DNA from: Porifericola rhodea
GTDB lineage: Bacteria; Bacteroidota; Bacteroidia; Cytophagales; Cyclobacteriaceae
NCBI RefSeq assembly: GCF_030506305.1
Contig: NZ_CP119421.1
Coordinates: 1,356,354-1,420,353, forward strand
Direction: 5' to 3'
Length of the DNA stretch: 64,000 nt
Positions 36,665 to 47,900 of this stretch are shown one piece after another; the stretch's first letter is position 1, and each line of letters opens with the position of its first letter. The notes beneath the pieces are model-generated. The model saw nothing but the letters and a program-made list of their open reading frames with translations, ran no database searches and was not told the DNA's origin. Both the position numbers and the translations under genes were made by a program.

Positions 36665-39079
36665 TTATTCATTTCTTAAAGAATCTACCGGGTTAGCGAT
36701 TGCTGCTCTGGCCGACTGCCAGCTTACAGTAAGCCAGGCAATGCAGAGTGAGCTTAGGCCTGCCAGAATAAATATCTCCGGGCCTATTGCGATACGGAAA
36801 GCAAAACCTTCCAACCAGCTTTCCATCACATAGTACGCTAAAGGGATTGCCAACACAAAGGCAATAATTACCAGTTTGGTAAAATCTTTAGACAGCAGAA
36901 GCATTACACTTCCTACTGAAGCACCCATGACCTTTCTAATACCAATTTCTTTAGTACGCTGCTCGGCCATAAATGCGGCCAAACCCAACAGCCCCAGGCA
37001 AGCTACTAAAATGGCCAACCCGGTAAAGATAGAAAACACTACGCCTAGACGCTGCTCGGCTCGGAATAGCTTATCGTAGTCTTCGTCCATAAAAGAATAT
37101 TGAAAGGGTTCATCAGCAGCATACTTTTTCCAGCTTTGCTCAATACTACTCATGGCAGTACGCACATCGCCATGAATTCTTACAGACAAATGACCTCCCC
37201 TTTCAGCAAGCATTAGGGCAAGCGGACGAATATCTGACCGCAGGCTTTCAAAATTAAAATCTTTAAACACTCCTACTACGGTATAGTCTTCCATGCCCCC
37301 ATACTCACCCCCGAAATAGGAAATTTCTTCATTGATAGGTTTTTCAAAACCAAACTGTTTGACTGCCGCTTCATTAAGCAACACTACCGCAGTGTCTGAG
37401 AGGTAGTCGCGGGAGAAGTTTCTCCCTACAAGCATCTCTATTTTTAAGGTGGGCAAATGCTCATAATCTACAAAATAGGTAGAGATAAGAATGTCTTCAT
37501 CTGTATCCTTTTTTCTAAAAATAGTGGTATTGTTTGCTCCCGGGGGCACGTGATTAGAAATGGAGGCATTAATTATATTAGCTTGCCCGATTAGTTCTTG
37601 CTTCAATGCCTTCTGTTCACCCTCATTAAGCTTCCACAGCCCGCTAAGTACCACTATATTTTCCTTATCAAATCCTAAGTTCTTGGTTCTGGTATACTCC
37701 AACTGCTTGTATACCAGCAATGTACAAATGATAAGTGTGATAGATATAAAAAACTGAAATACAACCAACACATTGCGAATACCACTGCTCTTCATACCTG
37801 CTTTGAGCCTGCCTTTGAGAACCTCTACCGGACGAAAAGAGGAAAGGTAAAAAGCGGGATAACTTCCAGCAATAACTCCAACCAGTATAGTAAGGCCCAT
37901 TAAGCCAGCAATAAACTCCAATCTAAAAAAAACATCTGAAGAGATCTGTTTACCTGCCAGGTAGTTGAACGGCTGTAATAATAACAAAGCTGCAAAAAGC
38001 GCCAGTACACTAGCAAGCACACTCAACAAAACTGATTCTGTCAGAAACTGACGAACCAGGTGTTTACGCAGCGAACCCAGCGTTTTGCGTACCCCTACTT
38101 CTTTAGCCCTGTTGGCAGAGCGTGCAGTAGCCAGGTTCATAAAATTAATACAGGCTAGCAGTATAATAAAAAAGCCAATTGCAGCGAAGATATAAACGTA
38201 GGTAATATCGCTGTTAGGCTCAATCTCATCATTTAAATGGGAATGTAGATGTATATCTAACAGTGGTTGCAGAAAATAGCCATATTTATTTCCCTGTTCC
38301 ATAAAATTTTTCAGAGAAACTCCCATATACTGTTCTACTTCTGGCCCTACATACTTCTCTACCAATGTGACTAGTTTTTGATCTACTGCCTCGGCCGAAG
38401 CCCCTTCATGTAAAAGCAAGTAGGTCATGAAGCTATTGTTAAACCATTCCTGACTGCGGCTAAACTCCATACTGCTCATAGAGCGTAGCATATTAAAATG
38501 AAAATGAGAGTTGTCGGGCAAGTCTTTTAGTATACCCGTAATTATATGGGGGGTTTTTTCATTACCTAAAAGCAAAGTCTGCCCCAAGGCAGAATCGTCG
38601 CCAAAGTATTTGTGCGCTATATTTTGCGGTATTACTAGGCTGTTAGGCTCTGTCAGGGCAGTAGCGGCATCTCCTTCCAGCAGTTCAAAACTAAATACTT
38701 CAAAAAAAGTAGAATCAGCAATAAACACCTTTTCTTCAGAAATAACCATATCTCCCTTACGAATTACCAGGTCTTGATGGTAGGTATAGAGGCGGGTAGC
38801 ATTTTCTACCTCAGGAAACTCTTCCACAGCAGTAAATGCCAGAGGAGCAGTAGTATTGGTGGTAAAAACTTCTTGCTCCGCTATTTTTCCATTGAGAGCA
38901 ACACGGTAAATTCGGTCTGCCTTTTCGTTGAAAGTATCATAGCTCAGCTCATGTGCAATGTATAAAATGATAAGCAGACTGCTGGCCAGGCCAATACTTA
39001 ACCCAATAATGTTGAGGAAAGCATATAATTTATGATTAGCCAGGTTGCGAAAAGCAATTTTGAGATAATTACTAATCAT
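36665..39079 (-). CDS. ABC transporter permease, MacB/FtsX type
   Basis: An 804-residue protein with the double MacB-type layout common in Bacteroidota: each half has an N-terminal or preceding membrane helix, a large periplasmic domain and an FtsX-like three-helix block. NYLKIAFRNLANHKLYAFLNIIGLSIGLASS opens it; FMNLATARSANRAKEVGVRKTLG and FMAEQRTKEIGIRKVMGAS are the two FtsX signatures. No ATP-binding subunit is next to it. Such permeases act in mechanotransmission, export of lipoproteins, peptides or antibiotics; the substrate is unknown. Its leader lies in a region dense in inverted repeats. Confidence 0.88.
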   Translation of the reverse strand: MISNYLKIAFRNLANHKLYAFLNIIGLSIGLASSLLIILYIAHELSYDTFNEKADRIYRVALNGKIAEQEVFTTNTTAPLAFTAVEEFPEVENATRLYTYHQDLVIRKGDMVISEEKVFIADSTFFEVFSFELLEGDAATALTEPNSLVIPQNIAHKYFGDDSALGQTLLLGNEKTPHIITGILKDLPDNSHFHFNMLRSMSSMEFSRSQEWFNNSFMTYLLLHEGASAEAVDQKLVTLVEKYVGPEVEQYMGVSLKNFMEQGNKYGYFLQPLLDIHLHSHLNDEIEPNSDITYVYIFAAIGFFIILLACINFMNLATARSANRAKEVGVRKTLGSLRKHLVRQFLTESVLLSVLASVLALFAALLLLQPFNYLAGKQISSDVFFRLEFIAGLMGLTILVGVIAGSYPAFYLSSFRPVEVLKGRLKAGMKSSGIRNVLVVFQFFISITLIICTLLVYKQLEYTRTKNLGFDKENIVVLSGLWKLNEGEQKALKQELIGQANIINASISNHVPPGANNTTIFRKKDTDEDILISTYFVDYEHLPTLKIEMLVGRNFSRDYLSDTAVVLLNEAAVKQFGFEKPINEEISYFGGEYGGMEDYTVVGVFKDFNFESLRSDIRPLALMLAERGGHLSVRIHGDVRTAMSSIEQSWKKYAADEPFQYSFMDEDYDKLFRAEQRLGVVFSIFTGLAILVACLGLLGLAAFMAEQRTKEIGIRKVMGASVGSVMLLLSKDFTKLVIIAFVLAIPLAYYVMESWLEGFAFRIAIGPEIFILAGLSSLCIAWLTVSWQSARAAIANPVDSLRNE

Positions 39080-39590
39080 TATAGAAGGGGTTTAGGTAGT
39101 AAAAGCATAGGCAAATGCTTATATATTGCCTCTTTTAGATTAGATGCATTTGATGCTAAAAGGTTGCAGCCTTTACTCAGCTTTTCTTGGCAAACATAAA
39201 ACCTGACTATTCTGAAAGTAGTATAGGAATTCCTTTTAGTAAGACTAAGCTTGCGCTACGACTTTGTACGCTACGAGTATAAACAAATAATACTATTGAA
39301 CCTGATGGTCTTGGTAAGCTTGAAACTTAATAGCTTAAGAAGCGCATTATCTCCGATTTTACACTAAAGCACGGAACCCTTTTCTGCTGAAGCAGACCTT
39401 AGGTCTTATATGATCAGCAAAAATTTTATGCTTACATACGTAATACTCGCCTCGCACAACAACAGCATATAAATATCACTGTTTATGAATAGATAGCCCC
39501 TCATTCAAAATTCTCAAATGATTATGCTATTTTTAACCTTATCTTTATCAATTATTTAGCATATCTTATCAATGCAGCTCTGGCCTACTG
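39080..39590. other. Hairpin-rich intergenic region (511 bp)
   Basis: Lies between the divergent ABC permease and hybrid regulator genes. Short perfect inverted repeats occur at 39103-39120, 39109-39131, 39132-39162, 39159-39174, 39225-39234, 39315-39337, 39383-39396 and 39394-39406; several overlap and so are mutually exclusive. No coding frame seen. Promoters for both genes are expected here but no clear TAnnTTTG was found. Confidence 0.5.
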
Positions 39591-42401
39591 ATGGATACAC
39601 ACATAAAGTTATATAAGCACCAGCAACCTTTTCTCTCTGTTTACAGCCCCTTTTTTATACTGCTGTTTACTCTACTGTGCATATCCTGCCAGCCCAATCA
39701 GCAAGACGCTATTCTTATCGGCTTTTCGCAATGTGTAGATGATGACGACTGGCGTCAGACTATGTATTTTGAGATGCAGAAAGAGCTTGCCTTTTATCCG
39801 GAAGCCCGGCTTATCTACAAGAATGCCGATGCAAGCAATGCGCAACAAATTGAAGATATTAAAAGTCTTAGAGATGAAGGTGTTGATATACTAATTGTAT
39901 CGCCCAATGAGGCACAGCCCATTACCCCTATTGTAGAAGAGGTTTATGCATCGGGCATACCTGTGATTGTGGTAGACCGAAAAATTGCTTCTGATAAATA
40001 TACTGCCTATGTAGGGGGAGATAATTATGAGATTGGCAATATTGCTGGGGCTTATGCCGCAAGCCTCTTGCCCGAAGGGGGCAAAATACTAGAAATCAGC
40101 GGGCTGCCTGGCTCTACGCCTGCTCAGGAACGTCATCGGGGATTTACCGATGCTTTAAGCCGTTTTAATACTCTCAGCCTTCTTGACTCCATCAACGGGC
40201 AGTGGGAAGAACATATTGCCCGTCAGGAAACCCGCCGCCAGCTCAGTAGGGTAAAGGAGGCTGACCTTATTTTTGCGTTTAATGATATGATGGCTCGTGC
40301 CACTCACGAAGTGCTGGACTCGGCGAAGGTACACTCTAAACCCATTCTATTTGGAATTGATGGCCTTTTTGGTCCCAGCCTGGGCATAGATATGGTAAGC
40401 CAGGGTATATTGGATGCTACTTTCCTGTACCCCACCGGCGGAGACAAAGCAATAGAGCTCGCAGTCAACATTCTTAAAGGCAAACCCTTTGACAAAGAAA
40501 ACATATTACAGACCACTGTAATAGATCAGTCTAACGTCAAGATTATTAAGTCTCAGGCAGAAAAAATCTACGATCAGCAGCAGGATATCGTTAACCAGCA
40601 GCGTGCTATAGAGGAGCAATTGGCAGTATACCAAAACCAGCGCACCCTACTCTATGTGCTCATTAGTAGTTTGGCTGCAGCCATTATTTTAGGTGCCTTT
40701 GCCCTTTACGCGCTCAGAGAAAAGCTGGAAACCAACCGGGAACTTAAAAGTAAAAACGAAGAGATTTTAAAGCAGCAACAGCAGATTATGCAGCTCGCAC
40801 AGGAAAGTGAAGAAGCCAACCAGGCTAAGTTTCGCTTCTTTACGGATATTTCCCATGAATTTCGTACACCCATCACCCTCATTCTTACTTCTATAGAGGA
40901 TATTTTGGAAAGCGGAAGCTCGCACAAGCAAGCCCTCCAGCGTGATATTCTTCTCATTAAAAGAAATGCGGCCCGCCTACTACGCCTGGTGAGCCAGCTG
41001 CTTGACTTTCGACGTATAGAGCATGGAAAAATGGAAGTTAAAGCTTCGCCCGGCGACCTGATACCTTTTATACGCGAAATATTTTCTGCTTTTGAGGCTA
41101 CTGCGTCCAAGCGCAAAATAGACTATCAGTTACTTTGTCTGGAAAGTGAGCTCCCCATGTGGTTTGACGATTCTATGTTGGATAAGGTATTTTTTAACCT
41201 CCTCTCCAATGCCTTTAAATTTACGCCGAATGGTGGTAAAATCACTTTGATGGTAGAAAAGGACAAAAGTACGCAGAAGGCCCGAGTACTCATTAAAGAT
41301 AATGGGCAGGGCATGTCTAAAAACCAGATGGCTCATGCTTTTGAAAGATTTTATCAGGGTGAGCAAAATAGTAGCATGGGCACAGGCCTGGGACTGTCTT
41401 TGTCTCACGAGCTTATCCACCTCCATCATGGGTCTATAAAAGTAGACAGTGAGCCCGCTAAGGGTACAAGCTTTGAAGTTAAACTGCCTTTAGGAGACAC
41501 ACACTTTAAGGAAAGTGAACGCTGCCACTCTTCCAGAAACGAGCATAGCACTGTGCTTAAAACCATCTATGAAGACGAGGATGCTTTTGAGGAGGAAGAG
41601 TCCGTTTCAGTCGGTTCACCCTCCGGCTTTTCCATTTTGGTGATAGAAGATAATACCGATCTCAGAAAGTTTTTGCTTACCAAATTACAGCAACACTACC
41701 AGGTGTGGGGCACCGAAGACGGAGACAGCGGGCTGGTATTGGCTCAAAAAGAAGTACCAGATCTCATTATTAGTGATATTATGATGCCCGGCACCAGTGG
41801 GCTTCAACTTGCCAGGCAGTTAAAATCAGACTTACGGACATCGCACATCCCCATTATTCTGCTCACCGCAAGAGATACTACGGAGCAGCAGGTAGAGGGC
41901 TTACAGACCGGAGCAGATGCATATATTGTAAAGCCTTTTCATACCCGCTACCTTCTTGCCCGGGTGCAGCAGTTACTACAAAGCCGTAATGCTTTGCAGG
42001 CACACTATAAGTCAGGCGCTACCGAATCCGCTCCCTTTCCACCACCTGTTGATGGTATTAGCACTATTGATCAGGAGTTTTTAGATGCCTTCCGGTCAGA
42101 GGTTCTGCAAAAGTTAGGAGACTCGGAACTTCATGTAAATGACATCGCCAAAGCAGTAGGATTATCACGCGTTCAGCTGTATCGTAAAGTAAAAGCCCTT
42201 CTGGAAGTAAGCGTGAATGACTACATCCGCCAACTGAGGCTGGAGAAAGCGAGAGCACTGCTATGCCAGCAGGAACTTAGTATTGCCGAAGTAGCATATG
42301 CTGTAGGCTTTTCTTCTCCTGCTTACTTCTCTACTGTCTTTAAAAATGAGTATCAGCAATCTCCTTCAGAATTTGTAAGAGACACAACCTCTGCCTCTTA
42401 A
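39591..42401 (+). CDS. Hybrid two-component system sensor-regulator (periplasmic sugar-binding type)
   Basis: A 936-residue one-protein signalling system. An N-terminal signal or anchor ends CISC (C33), followed by a type I periplasmic binding domain (about 40-315), a membrane helix (353-375), a coiled coil, HisKA with H422 in FFTDISHEFRTP, HATPase with N540, DNGQG and GTGLGLSL, a receiver with D729 in IISDIMMPG and K781, and an AraC-type HTH (830-930). The periplasmic domain resembles LacI-type sugar sensors; the well-studied relative BT1754 of Bacteroides thetaiotaomicron binds fructose and controls its fructan locus. Position upstream of sugar permease, fructokinase, SusCD and GH32 fits that role. 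Confidence 0.93.
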   Translation: MDTHIKLYKHQQPFLSVYSPFFILLFTLLCISCQPNQQDAILIGFSQCVDDDDWRQTMYFEMQKELAFYPEARLIYKNADASNAQQIEDIKSLRDEGVDILIVSPNEAQPITPIVEEVYASGIPVIVVDRKIASDKYTAYVGGDNYEIGNIAGAYAASLLPEGGKILEISGLPGSTPAQERHRGFTDALSRFNTLSLLDSINGQWEEHIARQETRRQLSRVKEADLIFAFNDMMARATHEVLDSAKVHSKPILFGIDGLFGPSLGIDMVSQGILDATFLYPTGGDKAIELAVNILKGKPFDKENILQTTVIDQSNVKIIKSQAEKIYDQQQDIVNQQRAIEEQLAVYQNQRTLLYVLISSLAAAIILGAFALYALREKLETNRELKSKNEEILKQQQQIMQLAQESEEANQAKFRFFTDISHEFRTPITLILTSIEDILESGSSHKQALQRDILLIKRNAARLLRLVSQLLDFRRIEHGKMEVKASPGDLIPFIREIFSAFEATASKRKIDYQLLCLESELPMWFDDSMLDKVFFNLLSNAFKFTPNGGKITLMVEKDKSTQKARVLIKDNGQGMSKNQMAHAFERFYQGEQNSSMGTGLGLSLSHELIHLHHGSIKVDSEPAKGTSFEVKLPLGDTHFKESERCHSSRNEHSTVLKTIYEDEDAFEEEESVSVGSPSGFSILVIEDNTDLRKFLLTKLQQHYQVWGTEDGDSGLVLAQKEVPDLIISDIMMPGTSGLQLARQLKSDLRTSHIPIILLTARDTTEQQVEGLQTGADAYIVKPFHTRYLLARVQQLLQSRNALQAHYKSGATESAPFPPPVDGISTIDQEFLDAFRSEVLQKLGDSELHVNDIAKAVGLSRVQLYRKVKALLEVSVNDYIRQLRLEKARALLCQQELSIAEVAYAVGFSSPAYFSTVFKNEYQQSPSEFVRDTTSAS

Positions 42402-42423
42402 TGTAACCATTTTAAAAGTCAAT

Positions 42424-42572
42424 GATACAATTTTGAAAGGTAACCCCAGATTTAATGTGCCGCGTTGATAAATTTTTATTATTAACCCTGCTTTTTTACC
42501 TAATTCTATCACTTTTTGATTGAATCAAAGTACATGTATCAATATTGAAACCAATTGGTACAATTTTGAACC
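42424..42572 (+). promoter_or_regulatory. Candidate regulator-binding direct repeats upstream of the sugar permease
   Basis: Three similar elements occur in the same orientation: 42424-42440 (CAATTTTGAAAGG core), 42536-42552 (CAATATTGAAACC) and 42557-42572 (CAATTTTGAACC). The last two are offset by 21 bp, two helical turns, as AraC-family dimers often require. They precede the promoter-like element at 42593. Binding by the hybrid regulator is inferred. Confidence 0.5.
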
Positions 42573-42592
42573 TTCTGCCTCCAGGCTGTAGC

Positions 42593-42600
42593 TACATTTG
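42593..42600 (+). promoter_or_regulatory. Candidate -7 element of the fructan operon
   Basis: TACATTTG fits TAnnTTTG, 21 nt before the permease ATG at 42622. The nearest TTTG upstream (42565-42568) is 24 nt away, longer than optimal, and lies inside a putative operator repeat, which would fit an activator-dependent promoter. Confidence 0.5.
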
Positions 42601-42621
42601 AATAGACGCAACAGCCTAATC

Positions 42622-43959
42622 ATGATAAAAAACAGACACCTTCTTTTCTGGTCAATTACAGTAGCCTTGGGTGGATTCCTTTTTGGCTTTGATACTGCGG
42701 TAATTTCTGGCGCGGAGCAAACCATACAGACAGTCTGGCAACTTAGTAGTGTACAACATGGGCTAACGGTCTCTATAGCATTACTTGGTACGGTAATCGG
42801 TGCTTTATTCGGAGGGATACCCTCTGACTCATTAGGCAGAAGGCAAACACTTTTCTGGATAGCTGTACTCTACTTTTTATCAGCCCTGGGCTCAGCACTG
42901 GCTACCGACTGGTACCTTTTCCTGCTATTTAGATTTATTGGTGGCCTGGGTGTAGGAGCTTCATCGGTAGCGGCCCCCATGTACATTTCTGAAATTTCCC
43001 CGGCTAATGCACGCGGCAGACTGGTGGCACTCTTCCAGTTTAATGTGGTTTTTGGGATACTCATTGCCTACCTCTCAAACTACCTGATTGGAGGTAGCAG
43101 AGCGCAAGACTGGCGCTGGATGTTAGGGGTAGAGGCCATTCCGGCCCTCATCTTTTTGGTGCTGATACTTTTTGTGCCAGAAAGCCCCCGCTGGCTGGTA
43201 ATAAAAAAAGGAAAACTGGCCGATGCATTAAAGGTTCTGAAAATTATTAATCCTGTGGGGGCTGAGGCAGAACTAGAGTCTATTCAAAGCTCGGCAGAAG
43301 TTGAGCGAGAAAGCTCCAAATCGCCTTTCTTTTCTAAAAGATATAGTTTTCCTATCAGCCTGGCAGTGCTATTTGCGATGTTTAACCAACTCTCAGGCAT
43401 CAATGCTATAATTTATTACGCTCCGCGCATTTTTGCCATGACTGGTCTAGATACAGCTTCTTCTTTACTTTCTACAGCAGGCATAGGTATTACCAATTTT
43501 GCCGCAACACTTATCGCACTCAATTTTATAGACCGGTTTGGCAGGCGTAAACTTATGCTGATTGGCTCGGTGGGCCTCATCACTACTTTAGCACTAGTAT
43601 CTCATGCTTTCTTTACACAGTCATTTGGAGGACTGTGGGTACCGATCTACCTTTTTCTGTATATCGCTTTTTTTGCCTTTTCGCAGGGAGCTGTCATCTG
43701 GGTATTTATCTCAGAAGTGTTTCCCAATCGTGTCCGAGCACAGGGGCAGGCTTTAGGAAGCTTCGCACACTGGTTTATGGCAGCACTTGTTGCTTTTATC
43801 TTTCCTATCATTACTCAAGCGCTTGGCGGAGGGCTCACCTTCTTGCTCTTTAGTGGCATGATGATACTGCAGCTACTCTTCGTAGTCAAAATGATGCCGG
43901 AAACTAACGGAAAATCTTTAGAAGAAATGGAAACCAGCCTACATTATGAAAAAGTATAA
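42622..43959 (+). CDS. MFS sugar permease (sugar porter family)
   Basis: A 445-residue inner membrane carrier with 12 helices. Sugar porter motifs are clear: GFLFGFDTAVISGA in helix 1, SLGRRQTLFW between helices 2 and 3, PESPRWLVIKKG before the central loop, NQLSGINAIIYYAPRIF in helix 7 and DRFGRRKLMLIG later. It probably brings fructose (or another hexose) into the cytosol with H+. A TTG at 42598 is open in frame but lies in the promoter, so the ATG at 42622 is used. It overlaps the fructokinase gene by 14 nt. Confidence 0.9.
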   Translation: MIKNRHLLFWSITVALGGFLFGFDTAVISGAEQTIQTVWQLSSVQHGLTVSIALLGTVIGALFGGIPSDSLGRRQTLFWIAVLYFLSALGSALATDWYLFLLFRFIGGLGVGASSVAAPMYISEISPANARGRLVALFQFNVVFGILIAYLSNYLIGGSRAQDWRWMLGVEAIPALIFLVLILFVPESPRWLVIKKGKLADALKVLKIINPVGAEAELESIQSSAEVERESSKSPFFSKRYSFPISLAVLFAMFNQLSGINAIIYYAPRIFAMTGLDTASSLLSTAGIGITNFAATLIALNFIDRFGRRKLMLIGSVGLITTLALVSHAFFTQSFGGLWVPIYLFLYIAFFAFSQGAVIWVFISEVFPNRVRAQGQALGSFAHWFMAALVAFIFPIITQALGGGLTFLLFSGMMILQLLFVVKMMPETNGKSLEEMETSLHYEKV

Positions 43960-44848
43960 AGACAACAAATCAGCCATTTGTTTTGGAGAGATGCTTTATG
44001 ACATTTTTCCTGACGGCCGTCTGCCGGGTGGTGCTCCCATGAATGTAGCACTCCACCTGCACCAGCATCAGATTGATACTCACTTTATCTCCAGCATTGG
44101 TAGAGATGAAGAAGGGGACTCTTTACTCAAGATGCTGGAAGAAAGAAACTTTAGCACCCGATGGATTCAGAGAAACCCGGCATACCAAAGTGGCAAAGTC
44201 TACGCAGATGTTAGCAAGAATGAAGACGTAAGCTACGAAATCGTTTATCCTGTTGCCTGGGACTACATAGAAACGGATGACCAACTTATTGAGCTGGCTA
44301 AAGAGACTCAGATTTTTTTATACGGAAGTCTGGCAGCCAGGGGCACTAACTCACGTCATACGCTCCTCACACTTCTTGCTCATGCCAATACTAAAGTATT
44401 TGATATCAACCTGAGGCAGCCATTTTATGACCGCGAACTCATACAAAAGCTACTACAGCATGCCGACATCGCAAAGGTAAATGAAGAAGAGTTTAGCTTG
44501 CTGGCACAGTGGTTTCTGGGCAAAGAGAGTGAAGAAACAGCAGAAAATGATATTTATGAGTTAGCCGAAAAGTTTAAGCTGGATACCATTTGTATCACCA
44601 GAGGTAGCAAAGGCGCAAGCTTATTAGCAGAGGGCAAATTATGGCATCAGGCAGGTTTCCATGTTACTGTAGCTGATACCGTAGGCAGTGGAGATGCTTT
44701 TTTGGGCGCCTTTTTAAGTCAGATGCTGCACAACAAAAATCCACAAGAGTGCCTGCAATACGGCTGTGCGGTAGGCGCATATGTAGCTTCTCAAAAAGGA
44801 GCTACACCGCAGGTAAATACGCAAATCATTCAGGATTTTTTCAAATAA
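43946..44848 (+). CDS. PfkB-family fructokinase
   Basis: A 300-residue sugar kinase. The substrate-site motif GGAPMNVALHLHQ is near residue 28 and the PfkB signature DTVGSGDAFLGAFLS, with the catalytic Asp and anion hole, near residue 245. It phosphorylates fructose to fructose-6-phosphate in relatives of this size and in this context. It starts within the last 14 nt of the permease gene, a sign of translational coupling. A 108-nt gap without a terminator leads to susC. Confidence 0.9.
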   Translation: MKKYKDNKSAICFGEMLYDIFPDGRLPGGAPMNVALHLHQHQIDTHFISSIGRDEEGDSLLKMLEERNFSTRWIQRNPAYQSGKVYADVSKNEDVSYEIVYPVAWDYIETDDQLIELAKETQIFLYGSLAARGTNSRHTLLTLLAHANTKVFDINLRQPFYDRELIQKLLQHADIAKVNEEEFSLLAQWFLGKESEETAENDIYELAEKFKLDTICITRGSKGASLLAEGKLWHQAGFHVTVADTVGSGDAFLGAFLSQMLHNKNPQECLQYGCAVGAYVASQKGATPQVNTQIIQDFFK

Positions 44849-44956
44849 ACCACCTATACCTATGAATCAGCACCTCCATCTGATAGAGCGGCGCTTTCAG
44901 AACAAAAGACTCTCTTTCAATTCACTTACAACCACCTTATTAAATCAAACTCAATT

Positions 44957-47900
44957 ATGAAAAAGCAAACCTTACTAAAACTACTCCCGGCACATTGCTG
45001 TCTGCTAGCCCTGTTCTGGCTTTGCAGCTTCACTATAGCCCGGGCACAGGAAACTACCGTAAGCGGCACAGTTACTGACGAAAATAATGAGGGGCTACCC
45101 GGCGTTAATGTGCTGATTAAAGGTACGGCTAAAGGAACAGTAACAGATGTAATGGGTAGCTACAGTCTGAGTGGTGTTGCTCCTTCAGATTCTTTACTGT
45201 TTACCTCCGTAGGCTATGCCTCACAGGTAATAGCGGTTGGCAATCAGACGGCTATCAACATCAAGCTGTCTGAAGATGTTCAGTCCCTTCAGGAGGTTGT
45301 GGTGGTAGGCTATACTGCTGAGCGTAAGGTAGATCTTACTGGCGCCATCGCTGTAGTAGAGCTTGAGCCACTGAAAGGGCAGAGTCTTAGTTCAGGAAAC
45401 CCGGCGCAAGCCCTGCAAGGAAGAGTACCAGGCCTTTACATAGAACGTTCCGGCGACCCTACCGGTACAAACCAGCAAATCCTAATCCGTGGAGCTAATA
45501 CTTTGGGAGATAACAACCCGCTCTACATTATTGATGGTGTGCCTACCACACGCCCAGAGGTATTTGCCAGCCTCAACCCCAGCGTTATAGAATCTGTTCA
45601 GGTACTTAAAGATGCTTCAGCAGCCTCCATATATGGCTCCAGAGCCTCAAACGGCGTACTCATAGTGTCTACCAAAAACCGAGTTGGTGGCGGTGACAAG
45701 AAATTTAATGTGCAATTTAACTCTAACATATCGGCACTTTCTGAAAAAGGGCAGCGATACGAAATGTTAAATGCTGTAGATCGCGGAAGAGCGCTCTGGC
45801 AAGCCTCTGTAAATGACCGCACTGACCCTGCGGGAGGTTACGGAGAAATTTATGACTTTGACTGGAATGGAGATTTTGATAATCCCGTATTAAATGGTGT
45901 AAGCGTACGACCTCTAGTTGGGGGAGCCCCAAATGTGCCGGCAGGAGATACCGACTGGCAGGATATAATGTACGAAACTGGGTATGTGTATAATAACGAT
46001 TTAACAGTCTCCGGCGGTACAGAAAATGCTTTTTTGTTAGCCAACATTGGATACCTGAAGAACACAGGCACACTGGCTTATACCAATTATGACCGATATA
46101 CAGCCAAGCTTAACTCTAATTTTAGCCTGTTTGAGGATGTTGTTAACTTCGGCGTAAACACACAATTTGCTTCTTCTAACGAAACACTGGCCTCTCCTGA
46201 TGTAGGCTCGGCCCCTACTCCCGGCCTGGCGGTTACGCTTGCCCCTACTATTCCTGTTTACACATCAGATGGAGACTTTGCCGGCCCACTCGGTTCAGGC
46301 TACTCCGACCGAAACAATCCCTTACTCATGCAGTACATCAACCGCTGGGACAATACACACCGCAGCTCTTTTCTGGGTAATGCTTTCGCGTCGGTTCGTC
46401 TATTGGAAAATCTGAATTTCAGAACCAGTATGGGGGTAGATTATAACCAAATTAGCATCAAGAATATTGAGCCTAGAGTCTCTAATGGATTTATTACCAG
46501 AAGTATCAACAGCCTGACTCGGGTAGAAGATGATTACCTAAGCCTGACTTTCTCTAATACCCTAACATACAAGCTGGAGCTAGGCAACCATAACTTTGAT
46601 ATACTGGTAGGTACTGAAGCCGTGAAAACGGATCTCACTTTTTTAACTTCCAGCGCGCAAGAGTTTGCCGTAGAGACTGAGGACTTCTTTGTGCTCAATG
46701 CTGCCACAGGCTTGCGCAACAATACAGGAGATGAAACAGGTAGCCGACTTTCTTCACAATTCGGTAAATTAAGCTATCGCTTTCAGGACAAATATCTGGC
46801 GTCATTTACCCTACGCAGAGATGGCTCATCACGATTTGGAGCCAACAACCGCTACGGTATTTTTCCTGCAGCTACTGTAGGCTGGAGAATAGACCAGGAA
46901 GATTTTATGACTGGCATAGAACCCCTGACCCAGCTAAAGCTGAGAGCTGGCTATGGCGAAGTGGGTAATCAGTCTATTGGTGACCTTTCTCGCTTTGGCT
47001 TATTTGCACCTCGCTATGGACTTACCCAGGAGCAGGTACGCCGTACTGGCTTCTTCTTTGATCAGTTTTATAATGTAGGTACTGCTTACGACCTGGCCGG
47101 TGTAAACACAGGTACTTTACCTTCTGGCTTTGTATCTATCCAGGGTGCGAACCCAGACCTGAAGTGGGAGACCACAACCGAAATTAATGTAGGGGTAGAC
47201 TTCGGCTTCTTTACTCAAAAACTACAAGGTTCATTTGACTATTTTACTCGTAAAACCAGAGACGTGCTAATTACCCCACCAGTAGCTTCTGCGGCGGGTG
47301 AAGGCGTACTTAGAACACTTAATGGAGCTACAGTAGAAAATCAGGGCTGGGAGCTAGCCCTGGGCTATACTGATGAGCTGGAAAGTGGCCTTACCTATAC
47401 CATATCTACCAACTTTAGTAGCTTCAGAGATGAAATTACTGAGCTGCCGGAAGAGGTGCGCACTGGCTTTGCCGGCAATGCTGAACAGGATATTCTGGGT
47501 GAATCTCAGTTCGCTATATTTGGTTACCGAACCGATGGTCTCTTCCAAAGCCAGGAAGAGGTAAATGCTCATGCTAACCAGGTTGGTGCAGCACCCGGTC
47601 GCATTCGTTATGTAGACCTAAACAACGATGGTATTGTTAACGCTCTGGATCAGGAGTATTTTGGTACTACCCTACCCAAGCTGGAGTATGCCCTGAGCAT
47701 TAATCTGGCTTACCGTGGATTTGACTTTTCATTGTTTGGCTCTGGGGTAAGTGGTCGTCGTGGGTTTGACAATTACATATTCCTCAACGAATTTATCCGT
47801 GGTAGAGACAATGTAGGCCCTGGCACACTCGACGCCTGGACTCCCGAGAACTCAGACTCATCTATTCCAGCACTTACGCTTTCTGACGGAAATAATGAAA

